Positions 37,341-45,384 of a stretch of 64,000 nucleotides of DNA are shown here, one piece after another (the stretch's first letter is position 1; every line of letters begins with the position of its first letter). A program made the translations under genes and the position numbers. Origin of the DNA: Burkholderiales bacterium (GTDB lineage Bacteria > Pseudomonadota > Gammaproteobacteria > Burkholderiales > Burkholderiaceae_C); the NCBI GenBank assembly GCA_020354665.1, contig CP070653.1, positions 575,178-639,177 on the forward strand, written 5' to 3'. The notes beneath the pieces were generated by a model. It saw nothing but the letters and a program-made list of their open reading frames with translations, had not been told where the DNA came from and searched no databases.

Positions 37341-38510
37341 ATGCGGCGTATCCCTGTAGTGCAGTTCAGTTTGTCGGTCCGGTGCTCGATGGTGGTGATG
37401 GCAGCCGCCGCTTGCATGCCCATGGTTGGCTGGACACAGCAGGTCGGCTCGGCGCCGGATCAAGGTAAGGACGCGGCCAAGGCGGCAGCAAATGCGGCAT
37501 CGGCGAGCGAAGCGGCACGGCGTGTCGCGCGCTTTCTTGCATCGAGCCATCCGCTCGATCCGCAACTGCAGCTGCGCCGCGGGTTGAGTCTCGCCGAAGA
37601 AGGCCGTGCCGACGAAGCGATCAACATCTTCACGCGACTGACCATTGAGCACCCCGAGCTGCCGGAGCCCTACAACAACCTCGCAGTGCTCTACGCCGGC
37701 GAGGGTCAGTACGACAAGGCGCGTCAGTCTCTGGAGTCGGCGCTGCGAACGCATCCGAGCTATTCGGTGGCGTTCAGCAACCTGTCCGAGGTGTACTCGC
37801 AGCTGGCGAGCGAGGCGTATGCAAAGGCGCTTCCCGCCACCGCCGCGAGCGCGCCCGCGCCGCCGCGCTTGGCGATGATCCGCGAGGTGGCGCCCGCCAT
37901 TGCGAAGGGGCCGACGGAAACCACCGAGGCTGCAACGGCCCCGACGCCTGCGCCCGCACCGGCGGCCGCTACCGACGCGGCGGCACAGTCGGCGGCCGCG
38001 TCGGCTGCGCGCTACCCCACCGCGCCGCCGCAGGTGCCGCCGCAGGCGCCGACGATTGCAACGCTGGCAAAGGCAGCGCCGCCGGCTGTTGCTCCAGCGT
38101 CGTCTGCAACGGCCGCATCGTCAGTCACTGCTGCTGCCAAGCCGGCGGCCAGTGTGGAAGCCGCGGCCGCACAAGCTGCCGCCGAGCAGGTGCACGCCGC
38201 AGTGCAGGCTTGGGCAAGGGCTTGGAGTCGCAAGGACCTCGATGCGTATTACGCGGCCTACACGCCCGATTTCGACGGCGGCAAGACACGCCAGGCGTGG
38301 CTGGCTGAGCGCCGCGCGCGCATCGCCGGCAAGAAGCAGATCTCGGTCACCGTGTCGGGCGTCGAGGTTGTCGTCGAGGGTAAGCGGGCTACCGCTCGCT
38401 TCCACCAGAGCTATGCCTCCGACCGCTTGAAGGTTTCCGGGTCGAAGACGCTGCGTTTCGTGAAGTCCGGCGAGAAGTGGTTGATCAACGACGAGAACGT
38501 CGAGTCGTGA
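37341..38510 (+). CDS. Exported TPR protein with C-terminal NTF2-like (Cds6-type) domain
   Basis: A 389-residue exported protein. A signal peptide (about 1-33) is followed by tetratricopeptide-type helices (about 55-160) including RRGLSLAEEGRADEAINIFTRL and PYNNLAVLYAGEGQYDKARQSLESAL. A long Ala/Pro-rich linker comes next (about 165-285). The C-terminal domain (about 287-389) shows VQAWARAWSRKDLDAYYAAYTPDF, RQAWLAERRARI and WLINDENVES, matching the NTF2/SnoaL-like domain attached to L,D-transpeptidases. Its stop overlaps the L,D-transpeptidase start by one base (TGATG), so the two are probably partners in cell-wall remodelling. The exact job is unknown. Confidence 0.85.
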   Translation: MRRIPVVQFSLSVRCSMVVMAAAACMPMVGWTQQVGSAPDQGKDAAKAAANAASASEAARRVARFLASSHPLDPQLQLRRGLSLAEEGRADEAINIFTRLTIEHPELPEPYNNLAVLYAGEGQYDKARQSLESALRTHPSYSVAFSNLSEVYSQLASEAYAKALPATAASAPAPPRLAMIREVAPAIAKGPTETTEAATAPTPAPAPAAATDAAAQSAAASAARYPTAPPQVPPQAPTIATLAKAAPPAVAPASSATAASSVTAAAKPAASVEAAAAQAAAEQVHAAVQAWARAWSRKDLDAYYAAYTPDFDGGKTRQAWLAERRARIAGKKQISVTVSGVEVVVEGKRATARFHQSYASDRLKVSGSKTLRFVKSGEKWLINDENVES

Positions 38511-39787
38511 TGCGACAGCGAGTTCGTTCAGAGTCGGCGGGCCGGTCAGGATGGCCTGTCGTGGTCGCCGGCGCGCTTCTGCTCGCACAGGCGATCGTGC
38601 CCGCCGGCTGGGCACAGGCGGATGAGGGGAGCGATGGGCGCAGTGGCGCCGTCAGTGCCGCCGGCCCTCTCACCGCGGCGCAATCTCCGGAGCGGCGGTT
38701 GATTGCGGTATACCGCTTGATCGGTGAGGCGCGCCTGGGCGAAGCCCTCGAACAAGCCGACGCGCTGGTGCGCGACGTACCCAACTTCAGGCTCGCTCAC
38801 CTGGTGCGCGGCGACCTGTTGACGGCACGGCGCGGCGTGTTGAGCGGATTCGCTGGCGGGGTGACGCGCACGGCGCCGGATTCGAGCGACCTGGCCCAGC
38901 AGAGCGAGCAGATTCGCCAGGAAGCCGTCCTTCGCCTGCTCGCATTGCAAGACATGCCGCCGCCCGGGGCGGTGCCGCGGCAGTTCGTCATGCTGCCGGC
39001 ATCGACCAGGCATGCGATCGCGGTGGACGCGGCGCGCTCGCGGCTCTATCTGTTCGAGCACCGTTCGGGCAAGCTCGCACTGATCGAAAGCCACTACGTG
39101 TCGATTGGCCGGGCGGGCGTTGACAAACGGGTGGAGGGCGACCAGCGCACCCCGCTGGGCGTCTATTTCATCACCAGCAAGCTTTCTGACAAGCAGCTGA
39201 AGGACTTCTATGGCGCCGGTGCGCTGCCGTTGAACTACCCCAACGAATACGACCGCCGCATCGGGCGCACTGGCAGCGGAATCTGGTTGCACGGCGTTCC
39301 GAGCGAGAGCTATGCGCGCGCGCCGCGTGAGACCGACGGTTGCGTCGTGTTGGCCAACGATGACCTGCGCCGGATCATGAGCACCGTGCGGGCGCGGCAG
39401 ACCCCGGTAGTCATCGTCGAACGCATCGATTGGGTGGCGCCCGATTCGCTCGACGGCGAGCGCCGCCAGGTTCTTGCGCTGCTCGAGGGGTGGCGGGGCG
39501 TGCGCTGGGACCCGTCCCGCGCGGTGGACTTCTACGCCACCTCGCTCGGTGATGACGACAAGGCGCAGCCGTCGCGCGTCTCCCCCGAACGCCTGTTCAA
39601 GACTTCCCGGCCGCGGCCGACCCAGCTCAAGGAGGTCTCGATTCTCGCCTGGCACGATGGCCGGGATTTGCTCGTCGTGACCTTCGGCGAGGTGCCGCAG
39701 GGTGCGCGTTCAGGCGCGGTGCTGCGGCAGTACTGGGCGGACGACGGCAATGGCTGGAAGATCGTCCACGAGGGGGTCGTCGGCTGA
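38510..39787 (+). CDS. L,D-transpeptidase (YkuD family), exported
   Basis: A 425-residue periplasmic cell-wall enzyme. A signal peptide (about 1-37) precedes a helical region (about 60-150). The YkuD domain (about 163-305) contains AVDAARSRLYLFEHRSGKL, GDQRTPLGVYFITSKL and the active site IWLHGVPSESYARAPRETDGCVVLANDDL, with the catalytic Cys in DGC. The C-terminus (about 385-425) ends LRQYWADDGNGWKIVHEGVVG, similar to the last strands of NTF2-like domains in its neighbours. Such enzymes make 3-3 cross-links or attach proteins to peptidoglycan. It is translationally coupled to the TPR gene upstream. Confidence 0.9.
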   Translation: MRQRVRSESAGRSGWPVVVAGALLLAQAIVPAGWAQADEGSDGRSGAVSAAGPLTAAQSPERRLIAVYRLIGEARLGEALEQADALVRDVPNFRLAHLVRGDLLTARRGVLSGFAGGVTRTAPDSSDLAQQSEQIRQEAVLRLLALQDMPPPGAVPRQFVMLPASTRHAIAVDAARSRLYLFEHRSGKLALIESHYVSIGRAGVDKRVEGDQRTPLGVYFITSKLSDKQLKDFYGAGALPLNYPNEYDRRIGRTGSGIWLHGVPSESYARAPRETDGCVVLANDDLRRIMSTVRARQTPVVIVERIDWVAPDSLDGERRQVLALLEGWRGVRWDPSRAVDFYATSLGDDDKAQPSRVSPERLFKTSRPRPTQLKEVSILAWHDGRDLLVVTFGEVPQGARSGAVLRQYWADDGNGWKIVHEGVVG

Positions 39788-39838
39788 ATGTCGGCGGAGT
39801 CGCAGCCGGTACTTGCCGAATCACAGGCCGGCCAACAG

Positions 39839-39882
39839 GCGCATCCGACAACCGTGAATCGCCTGGACGCCGGCGGATGCGC
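39839..39882. terminator. Long-loop inverted repeat between L,D-transpeptidase and pseudogene
   Basis: The arms GCGCATCCG and CGGATGCGC match perfectly over 9 bases with a 26-base loop. The element lies between the L,D-transpeptidase stop and the end of a convergent decayed gene. There is no T-run, so a terminator role rests on position only. Confidence 0.3.
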
Positions 39883-39887
39883 GCAAA

Positions 39888-40437
39888 TCAGGGCATTCGC
39901 TCGCTGACGATGAGCGACTGACCCCCGATGCGTCTGCATACCTGCTTCTTGGCGAAGCGGTCACGGTAGTCATCGGACGTGTAGGCCGGATCGAACGACA
40001 CCTCGACCGTCTCCGGCCCCGATGCCGAGCCATTCACGCTCTCGATCCGTACCTCGATCGCGCCGTTCTTGCCGACCCGGCACCTACGCTGCTTGACCCG
40101 CTGCAGGCGTCGAGCCGGGCGGGGCATACGCGTGATCGTAGAAGGCAAGATAGCGGTCGACATCCTTCGCCGACCACGCCGCCACCCCTTCATGAACGCG
40201 TCGCGTCGCTTCGCCGATCGCGCTGGCTGCCGGGCGCATGACCTCGAGCGCCGTTTGCTGCGACACGTCCTCGAGGTCGAGGTCGCGCGCCAGCTTCTCG
40301 TGTTCGGCGCGCCGCACGTCGTTGTGCGTGAGCAGGCCATCCCTGATCGTCGGGTTGACGCTCATCGCCGCACCGGTATGCGACAGGCTCGCTGATTCCG
40401 GCAGACGCGAAGTGATGTGGCCGCGGTCCTGGGCCAC
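39888..40437 (-). pseudogene. Frameshifted NTF2-like (Cds6-type) domain gene
   Basis: Two overlapping frames together spell one domain. The first (40437 to 40084) gives EATRRVHEGVAAWSAKDVDRYLAFYDHAYAPPG and then stops. The second frame (to 39888) gives RVGKNGAIEVRIESVNG, ETVEVSFDPAYTSDDYRD and CRRIGGQSLIVSERMP. Joined, they match the NTF2-like domain of the proteins at 37341 and 58263 (AWSAKD...Y...Y, then SDDYRD...GG..LIV.E). A frameshift lies near 40090-40120. The N-terminal part is short and has no signal peptide, so the gene is probably also truncated. A sequencing error is possible. Confidence 0.7.
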
Positions 40438-40560
40438 GCGAGCCTCCAGATCAACTCGCGGCAGGTAAGGTCCACGCGCAATGTCGACGCCGCTCGCTGC
40501 TGCGGGCAGCGCGTTGATGCGTGCCGTCGGGTCGAGGTCCCGGGTCGGCGCGACGACGGG

Positions 40561-40826
40561 GCCAGTCCACTGGAGCCGCTGGGCACGGGCGCCGGGGATT
40601 GCGAGGACTTCGCAATTGCCCAGTACTTCACGCTCGTGGCGCTTGGGATCCCCGATGCGAAGGCGCCCCTCGTGTACGTCAACGCGATGATCGGCGGGCT
40701 GGGGTCAACAGCGAGGGCTTGTGGCGTGGTGGACCCAGCAGCTCCATCTCCGTCGGCGATACAGCAGCGCGGCGCTCGCGGTGGGGCTACCTCCTGGCCA
40801 GGGCGCGCCAGGAAGGTTTCCTGTGA
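40561..40826 (+). pseudogene. lapG: Decayed lapG (BTLCP periplasmic cysteine protease)
   Basis: Position 40561-40716 reads ASPLEPLGTGAGDCEDFAIAQYFTLVALGIPDAKAPLVYV, the nucleophile block of bacterial transglutaminase-like cysteine proteases; the family has TPLEFLGxGxGDCEDFAIAKYFTLxxLGVPD. After a frame change, 40776-40823 reads RWGYLLARARQEGFL, similar to the family C-terminus. The stretch between, which should hold the catalytic His and Asp (HMVL region), is missing. Upstream of 40561 no recognisable N-terminus or signal peptide is seen. LapG normally cleaves a large surface adhesin and is held by LapD; the lapD gene follows at 40873. No active protease can come from this locus. Confidence 0.8.
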
Positions 40827-40872
40827 TGCCTTTCCTTCGTCACGTTGCGCCACTGTGATTTACTAGGCGGCC

Positions 40873-42798
40873 ATGTCGCTGATCCGTCAGATCCGGCTCC
40901 TGCTGCTGGCTGCGCTCGTGCTCGCTCTGCTCGCGAGCACGGGGGTCAGTATCGAGACCACGCGCGGCACCCTGCAGAAGCAATTGCGGCTAAAGAACAA
41001 CGACAACGCGCAGTCGCTTGCGTTGGAGCTTTCGCATCAGAAGGGGGACCGTGGACGGATGGAGCTCGTGCTGGCCGCGCAGTTCGACACGGGCTTCTAT
41101 CGACGGATCCGCTTCGTCCCGGATGACGGCGTGGGCGGTTTCGCGCGCGAATCCGAGGCACCTGCTGCGCAGGCCCCTAGATGGTTCAAAGTGATCGTAC
41201 CCATCGAGTCGGTGCCGGGAGTTGGGCAGGTGTCCGACGGCTCGAGGGCGCTCGGGTCGGTCGAGGTGGTAAGCCACACCTCGCACGCGGACGATGCGCT
41301 GTGGGAGGCTGCGCTTTCCATTGCGGGCCTGCTTGCGCTGATCGGTGCGGCGGTGGCGATCGGCGCGGCTTTCGTCGTCCGCAGCTTGCGCCAACCGCTC
41401 GACGATACGGTGGCACAGGCCAATGCCCTCGTCGAGGGCCGTTTCGAGCGCGTGACCGAGCCGGCAATGCTCGAATTGCAGCCCGTCGCGAGGGCCATGA
41501 ACACGATGGTCGAGCGCGTGCAGTCGATGTTCAATGCCCAGTCACGCCAGGTCGAGCAGTTGCGGGTACAAGCGCAGTGCGACTCGCTCACCGGGCTCGC
41601 CCATCGGCGACAGTTCATGGCCCAGCTTGCGAGCGCCCTTGGGCGCGAGGACGGGCCGATCGACGGTGGCCTGGTGCTGCTGCGCGTGTGCGACCTCGCT
41701 GGCCTCAATCGCGCGATCGGCCATGAGGCGACCGATCGCCTCCTGCAGAGCGTGGCTGACGTGCTGCGCGCCTATCCCGACCGGGGGGGTGGCTGTTTCG
41801 TCGGCCGGCTCAACGGCTCGGACTTCGCGCTTGGCCTGCCGGTGCCGGGCGTGGCTGCCGAGAGCGCGCAGTCGCTGGCGCAGGCGCTGAGCGCGGCCCT
41901 GACGTCGTTCGGGTTGCCCGTCTCGGTCGCACTCGGTGCGGTGGAGATAAGACCGGGTGCGACGGCCAGCGCATTGCTCGCCGCGGTGGATGCCGCGCTG
42001 GCCCGCTCGGAGACGAGCGGGCCGTTCACGGTCGAGGTGGCCGATCCGCCGGTCGCTGGCGAGCCGCTGCGCGGCGAAAGCGCCTGGCGGCAGGAGATCC
42101 TCGATGCGCTCGCGCAGGGGCGCTGCAAGCTGGTCGAGTTTGTCGTGATCGATCGCCAGCGCAGGTTGTTGCACCTGGAGTGTCCGATGCGACTGCAATT
42201 GCGGACCGATGGCCCGTTCGAAATGGCCGGGCGCTGGCTGCCGCTGGCGGTGCGCAACCGGCTGACTCCCGCCGTTGATGAACAGGCCGTGCGGCTTGCG
42301 CTTGCCGCGATCGCCGCCGACGGGCGGCCGCGTTGTATCAACGTTGCACGCACCTCGATCGGCGACAGCGGCTTCGGGGCACGAGTGCGCGCCGCGATGC
42401 AGGATTCACCTCGCGAGGCGCGCCTGCTGTCCGTGGAGATTCCCGAGGGCGCGGCGGTTGACCATTTCGACTGGTTGCAGGAACTCGGCCGGCAGCTGCG
42501 TCCCGAAGGCGTGCGTGTCGGGCTGGAGCATGCCGGAACGCAACTGGCTCGCATCGATCGCCTCTATGAGGCGGGGCTGGACTACGTGAAGCTCGATGCT
42601 GCGGTGGTTAACGGTATTGCCTCCGACCCAAACCGTGCCGGCCACGTCGCAGGAATCGTGGCGATGCTTCATGGACTCGCCTTGCGCGTCATCGCCGAAG
42701 GCGTGATCGACGAGCAGGACGCGCTCGCCCTTTGGGATTGCCATCTCGACGGCATCACCGGGCCGTGGGCCACGGCGCAGCCGCTCAATCAGGCGTAA
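40873..42798 (+). CDS. lapD: LapD-type cyclic di-GMP receptor (degenerate GGDEF-EAL, periplasmic LapD/MoxY domain)
   Basis: A 641-residue inner-membrane protein. It has helix 1 (about 7-25), a periplasmic LapD/MoxY domain (about 26-145), helix 2 (about 146-172), and HAMP (to about 225, LRQPLDDTVAQANALVEGRF). A degenerate GGDEF domain (DSLTGLAHRRQF; signature NGSDF near 314) and a degenerate EAL domain (LECPMRL near 436 in place of EALLR; VGLEHAG; DYVKLDAAVV) follow. LapD binds c-di-GMP inside and sequesters LapG outside. In P. fluorescens the LapG-binding Trp125 sits in VSRGWEQ; here the aligned loop is VSDGSRA (Ser124). The adjacent lapG is decayed. Confidence 0.9.
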   Translation: MSLIRQIRLLLLAALVLALLASTGVSIETTRGTLQKQLRLKNNDNAQSLALELSHQKGDRGRMELVLAAQFDTGFYRRIRFVPDDGVGGFARESEAPAAQAPRWFKVIVPIESVPGVGQVSDGSRALGSVEVVSHTSHADDALWEAALSIAGLLALIGAAVAIGAAFVVRSLRQPLDDTVAQANALVEGRFERVTEPAMLELQPVARAMNTMVERVQSMFNAQSRQVEQLRVQAQCDSLTGLAHRRQFMAQLASALGREDGPIDGGLVLLRVCDLAGLNRAIGHEATDRLLQSVADVLRAYPDRGGGCFVGRLNGSDFALGLPVPGVAAESAQSLAQALSAALTSFGLPVSVALGAVEIRPGATASALLAAVDAALARSETSGPFTVEVADPPVAGEPLRGESAWRQEILDALAQGRCKLVEFVVIDRQRRLLHLECPMRLQLRTDGPFEMAGRWLPLAVRNRLTPAVDEQAVRLALAAIAADGRPRCINVARTSIGDSGFGARVRAAMQDSPREARLLSVEIPEGAAVDHFDWLQELGRQLRPEGVRVGLEHAGTQLARIDRLYEAGLDYVKLDAAVVNGIASDPNRAGHVAGIVAMLHGLALRVIAEGVIDEQDALALWDCHLDGITGPWATAQPLNQA

Positions 42799-42905
42799 TC
42801 GGGAAGGCGGCGCAGCAATTCCCGCGGCATGCCGCGCCAGCAGGCGCCCGCCGCGCCGCGCCGATCGCGCGGTGCACCACAGCCGAGGAAGCCGATGACG
42901 TCATG

Positions 42906-43451
42906 TCAGGCTATATCGGCGCTGTGCACGCCGAAGTGGCCGCGGCGCCGGTCGTCGAAATAGCGCACCAGCGTCTCGCGCACCGTGCGGAAAGCGAGCT
43001 GATCCCAGGGCACTTCGGCCTCGGTGAACAGGCGCGCCTCGATCGTCTCCGGGCCGGGTGCGAAGTCGGTGTCCAGCAGTCGCGCGCGGTAAAAGAAGTG
43101 CACCTGCGCGACCCTGACCACGTTCAGCACGCTGAACAGGCCGAGCAATTCGACACGCGCGCCGGCCTCTTCCTCGGTTTCTCGCAACGCGCCCGTCTCG
43201 GTCGTTTCGCCGATTTCCATGAAGCCTGCGGGCAGTGTCCACAGGCCGTAGCGCGGCTCGATATTGCGACGGCATAACAGGATGCGTTCTTCCCACGCGG
43301 GCACCGTGCCGACCACGTTCACCGGGTTCTCGTAGTGAACGGTGGCGCATCGCGCGCATACCGCCCGCTCCCGGTTGTCATCAGCGGGTACGCGGTAAGT
43401 GACCTCGCCGCCGCAAGCCCGGCAGTGGCGAATGCTGCGTGACTGGAACAT
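42906..43451 (-). CDS. Nudix hydrolase with N-terminal zinc ribbon
   Basis: A 181-residue hydrolase. The N-terminus carries CRACGG and CARCATVHYENP, a two-CxxC zinc ribbon. The Nudix box reads GFMEIGETTETGALRETEEEAG, matching GX5EX7REUXEEXGU. This architecture is shared with NADH pyrophosphatase-like and ADP-ribose/FAD-type Nudix proteins; the substrate cannot be told. The start at 43451 is the ATG nearest the zinc ribbon; 43478 is an alternative. Neither has a clear ribosome site. It is divergent from maiA with an 89-base gap. Confidence 0.9.
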   Translation of the reverse strand: MFQSRSIRHCRACGGEVTYRVPADDNRERAVCARCATVHYENPVNVVGTVPAWEERILLCRRNIEPRYGLWTLPAGFMEIGETTETGALRETEEEAGARVELLGLFSVLNVVRVAQVHFFYRARLLDTDFAPGPETIEARLFTEAEVPWDQLAFRTVRETLVRYFDDRRRGHFGVHSADIA

Positions 43452-43540
43452 GACGCAAAGAGTGTAGCGGCGTGGCATGATCGAGCCGTCGTAGGGGCCG
43501 AGATTGTTGGCACGCGTCACGGAAAGCGGGATCTGCCGAA

Positions 43541-44176
43541 GTGGAACTGTTCAACTACTACCGTTCGTCCGCCTCGTACCGCGTGCGCATTGCGCTGGCG
43601 CTCAAGGGGCTGGAATACGAGTACCGCGCGGTCCATCTGCAGCGCAACGAGCAATTCCACGAGTCGTACGCGGCAGTGTCGGCGGCGCGGCTGGTGCCGC
43701 TGCTGCGTGACGGCGAGCACACGATCACGCAGTCGCTGGCGATCATCGAGTACCTCGAAGAGACGCATCCGCAGCCCCCGCTGCTGCCGGTCGATCCAGT
43801 CGGTCGCGCCCGTGTGCGCTCGCTGGCGCTCGACATCGCGTGCGAGATCCACCCGCTGAACAATTTGCGCGTGCTGCGGTACTTGGTCGGACCGCTCAAG
43901 CTGTCGGAGGACGACAAGATCCGCTGGTACCGCCATTGGGTCGAGACGGGGCTCGAGACGGTCGAAAGGCAGCTTGCCGCGCAGCCTTCGACGTTCTGCC
44001 ATGGCGAGACGCCGACGGTCGCCGACTGCGTGCTCGTGCCGCAGATCTTCAACGCGCGCCGTTTCGATTGCCGCCTGGATCACGTGCCGACCGTGATGCG
44101 CGTGTTCGACGCATGCATGCGGCTCGAGGCGTTCAGCAGCACGCGCCCCGAGGTGTGCCCGGACGCACCGGCCTGA
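43541..44176 (+). CDS. maiA: Maleylacetoacetate / maleylpyruvate isomerase (zeta-class GST)
   Basis: A 211-residue glutathione-dependent isomerase. The N-terminus LFNYYRSSASYRVRIALALKGLEYEY contains the SSxSxRVR(I)AL signature of zeta-class enzymes. QSLAIIEYLEETHPQPPLLP and the C-terminal domain with CEIHPLNNLRVLRYL and PTVADCVLVPQIFNARRF are typical. It would isomerise maleylacetoacetate or, as NagL, maleylpyruvate. A fumarylpyruvate hydrolase-like gene at 10052 would act next. The start is a GTG at 43541; no ATG lies nearby in frame. pgeF follows 78 bases downstream. Confidence 0.9.
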   Translation: MELFNYYRSSASYRVRIALALKGLEYEYRAVHLQRNEQFHESYAAVSAARLVPLLRDGEHTITQSLAIIEYLEETHPQPPLLPVDPVGRARVRSLALDIACEIHPLNNLRVLRYLVGPLKLSEDDKIRWYRHWVETGLETVERQLAAQPSTFCHGETPTVADCVLVPQIFNARRFDCRLDHVPTVMRVFDACMRLEAFSSTRPEVCPDAPA

Positions 44177-44254
44177 ACCTTGTCTCGTCGATGCGCCGTC
44201 GACGGTCCGGCTGCCGCGTCGACTGCCATTCGAGACGGCTCCAATCGCGACGCG

Positions 44255-45022
44255 ATGAACCTGCACGCGGACTGGATCGTTCCCGAGCACCTGCCGCCTG
44301 GCGTCGGGGCCGTGGTGACGACCCGCGCCGGCGGCCGCAGCGCGCCGCCATGGGACACGATGAACGTCGGCAACGCGGTCGGCGACGACCCGCAGGCGGT
44401 GGCCGATAACCGGCGGCGGCTGGCCGCCGCGATCCAGGCCAGACCGGTGTTCATGCGGCAGGTGCACGGCGTCAGCGTGGCCGATCTCGACGCTGCCGAG
44501 ACCGCTGTCGAGCCGCAGGCAGACGCGGCGGTCTGTCGCACGCCGGACGTTGCCTGCGCGGTGCAGGTGGCCGACTGCCTGCCGGTGCTGTTCGCGGCGC
44601 CTGCCGCGCGGGGTGTCGCGGCTGCCCACGCCGGCTGGCGCGGACTGGCCGCCGGCGTGATCGAGGCGGCGGCTGGCGCGCTGTGCGAGCGGGCGGGCTG
44701 CGCGCCGCGCGACTTGTGGGTCTGGCTCGGGCCTTGCATCGGCCCGACCCGGTTCGAAGTCGGGCGCGACGTACTCGAAGCGTTTGGAGCCGATCCGCGG
44801 CGGCCCGACGCGGCGCGCTTTCGCGCGACGCAGGCCAGCAGCGACGCGCCGAAGTGGCTTGCCAACCTGCCGCTGCTCGCCCGCGACCGCCTGGGCGGGC
44901 TCGGCGTCTCGCAAGTGGGCGGCGGGCGGTGGTGCACCGTGCTCGACCGCTCACGGTTCTTTTCGTTCCGGCGCGATCGCGTCACCGGTCGCATGGTCGC
45001 TGCGATCTGGTTGCGCAGCTGA
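44255..45022 (+). CDS. pgeF: Peptidoglycan editing factor PgeF (YfiH / laccase-domain family)
   Basis: A 255-residue cytoplasmic zinc enzyme of the YfiH family. In E. coli it removes L-Ser-containing errors from muropeptide precursors; laccase-like and purine-nucleoside activities have also been reported. Signature blocks are GVGAVVTTRAGGRSAPPWDTMN, FMRQVHGVSVADLD (metal His), ACAVQVADCLPVLFA (metal Cys) and AAAHAGWRGLAAGVIE (metal His), then WLGPCIGPTRFEVG. The 3' end overlaps a small antisense membrane-protein gene by 72 bases. Confidence 0.93.
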   Translation: MNLHADWIVPEHLPPGVGAVVTTRAGGRSAPPWDTMNVGNAVGDDPQAVADNRRRLAAAIQARPVFMRQVHGVSVADLDAAETAVEPQADAAVCRTPDVACAVQVADCLPVLFAAPAARGVAAAHAGWRGLAAGVIEAAAGALCERAGCAPRDLWVWLGPCIGPTRFEVGRDVLEAFGADPRRPDAARFRATQASSDAPKWLANLPLLARDRLGGLGVSQVGGGRWCTVLDRSRFFSFRRDRVTGRMVAAIWLRS

Positions 45023-45238
45023 GCCGGGTGCTTCGGTGAGCGCTTCGGTTGCGCGTTTGGCGCGGCGGCGTACCGGCGTGCCCAACAGGTACAGCGTCAG
45101 CGCCAGTGGCCCGATGCCGTAGAGCAGCAGCGTGAAGAAGGCGCCCAGCAATGTCCCCTCGGGCGCTGTGGCCTCGGCGGCGGCCATCAGGACGACGACG
45201 TACAACCAGGCGACGGCGACGAGGATTCGAACGGCCAT
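44951..45238 (-). CDS. Small membrane protein, unknown function
   Basis: A 95-residue protein with two hydrophobic segments: ILVAVAWLYVVVLMAAAEATA (about 5-25) and LLGAFFTLLLYGIGPLALTLYLLG (about 30-53). A basic stretch TPVRRRAKRATEA follows, then a charged tail. I recall similar short proteins in betaproteobacteria but can give no function. The last 72 bases overlap the 3' end of pgeF on the other strand. The 5' end points away from phaC. The coding call rests on the membrane pattern and the positive-inside arrangement. Confidence 0.65.
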   Translation of the reverse strand: MAVRILVAVAWLYVVVLMAAAEATAPEGTLLGAFFTLLLYGIGPLALTLYLLGTPVRRRAKRATEALTEAPGSAAQPDRSDHATGDAIAPERKEP

Positions 45239-45384
45239 ATGTGTTGTCACTATGCGCGATGGGCGGCCGTCGTGCGGTACCCTCTGTCTCCCGCGGGAGG
45301 TCCTCAGGCGTCGATCAGTATCCACCGAATGCCGGACGCCAGGCAGAGCGCGCACGCGGATCGGCATGCGAATGCGAGAAGACG

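Noticed and set aside
40873..42798. Calling lapD an active diguanylate cyclase or phosphodiesterase
   Set aside because: The GGDEF signature is NGSDF and the EAL signature is absent, as expected for LapD-type receptors and not for active enzymes.
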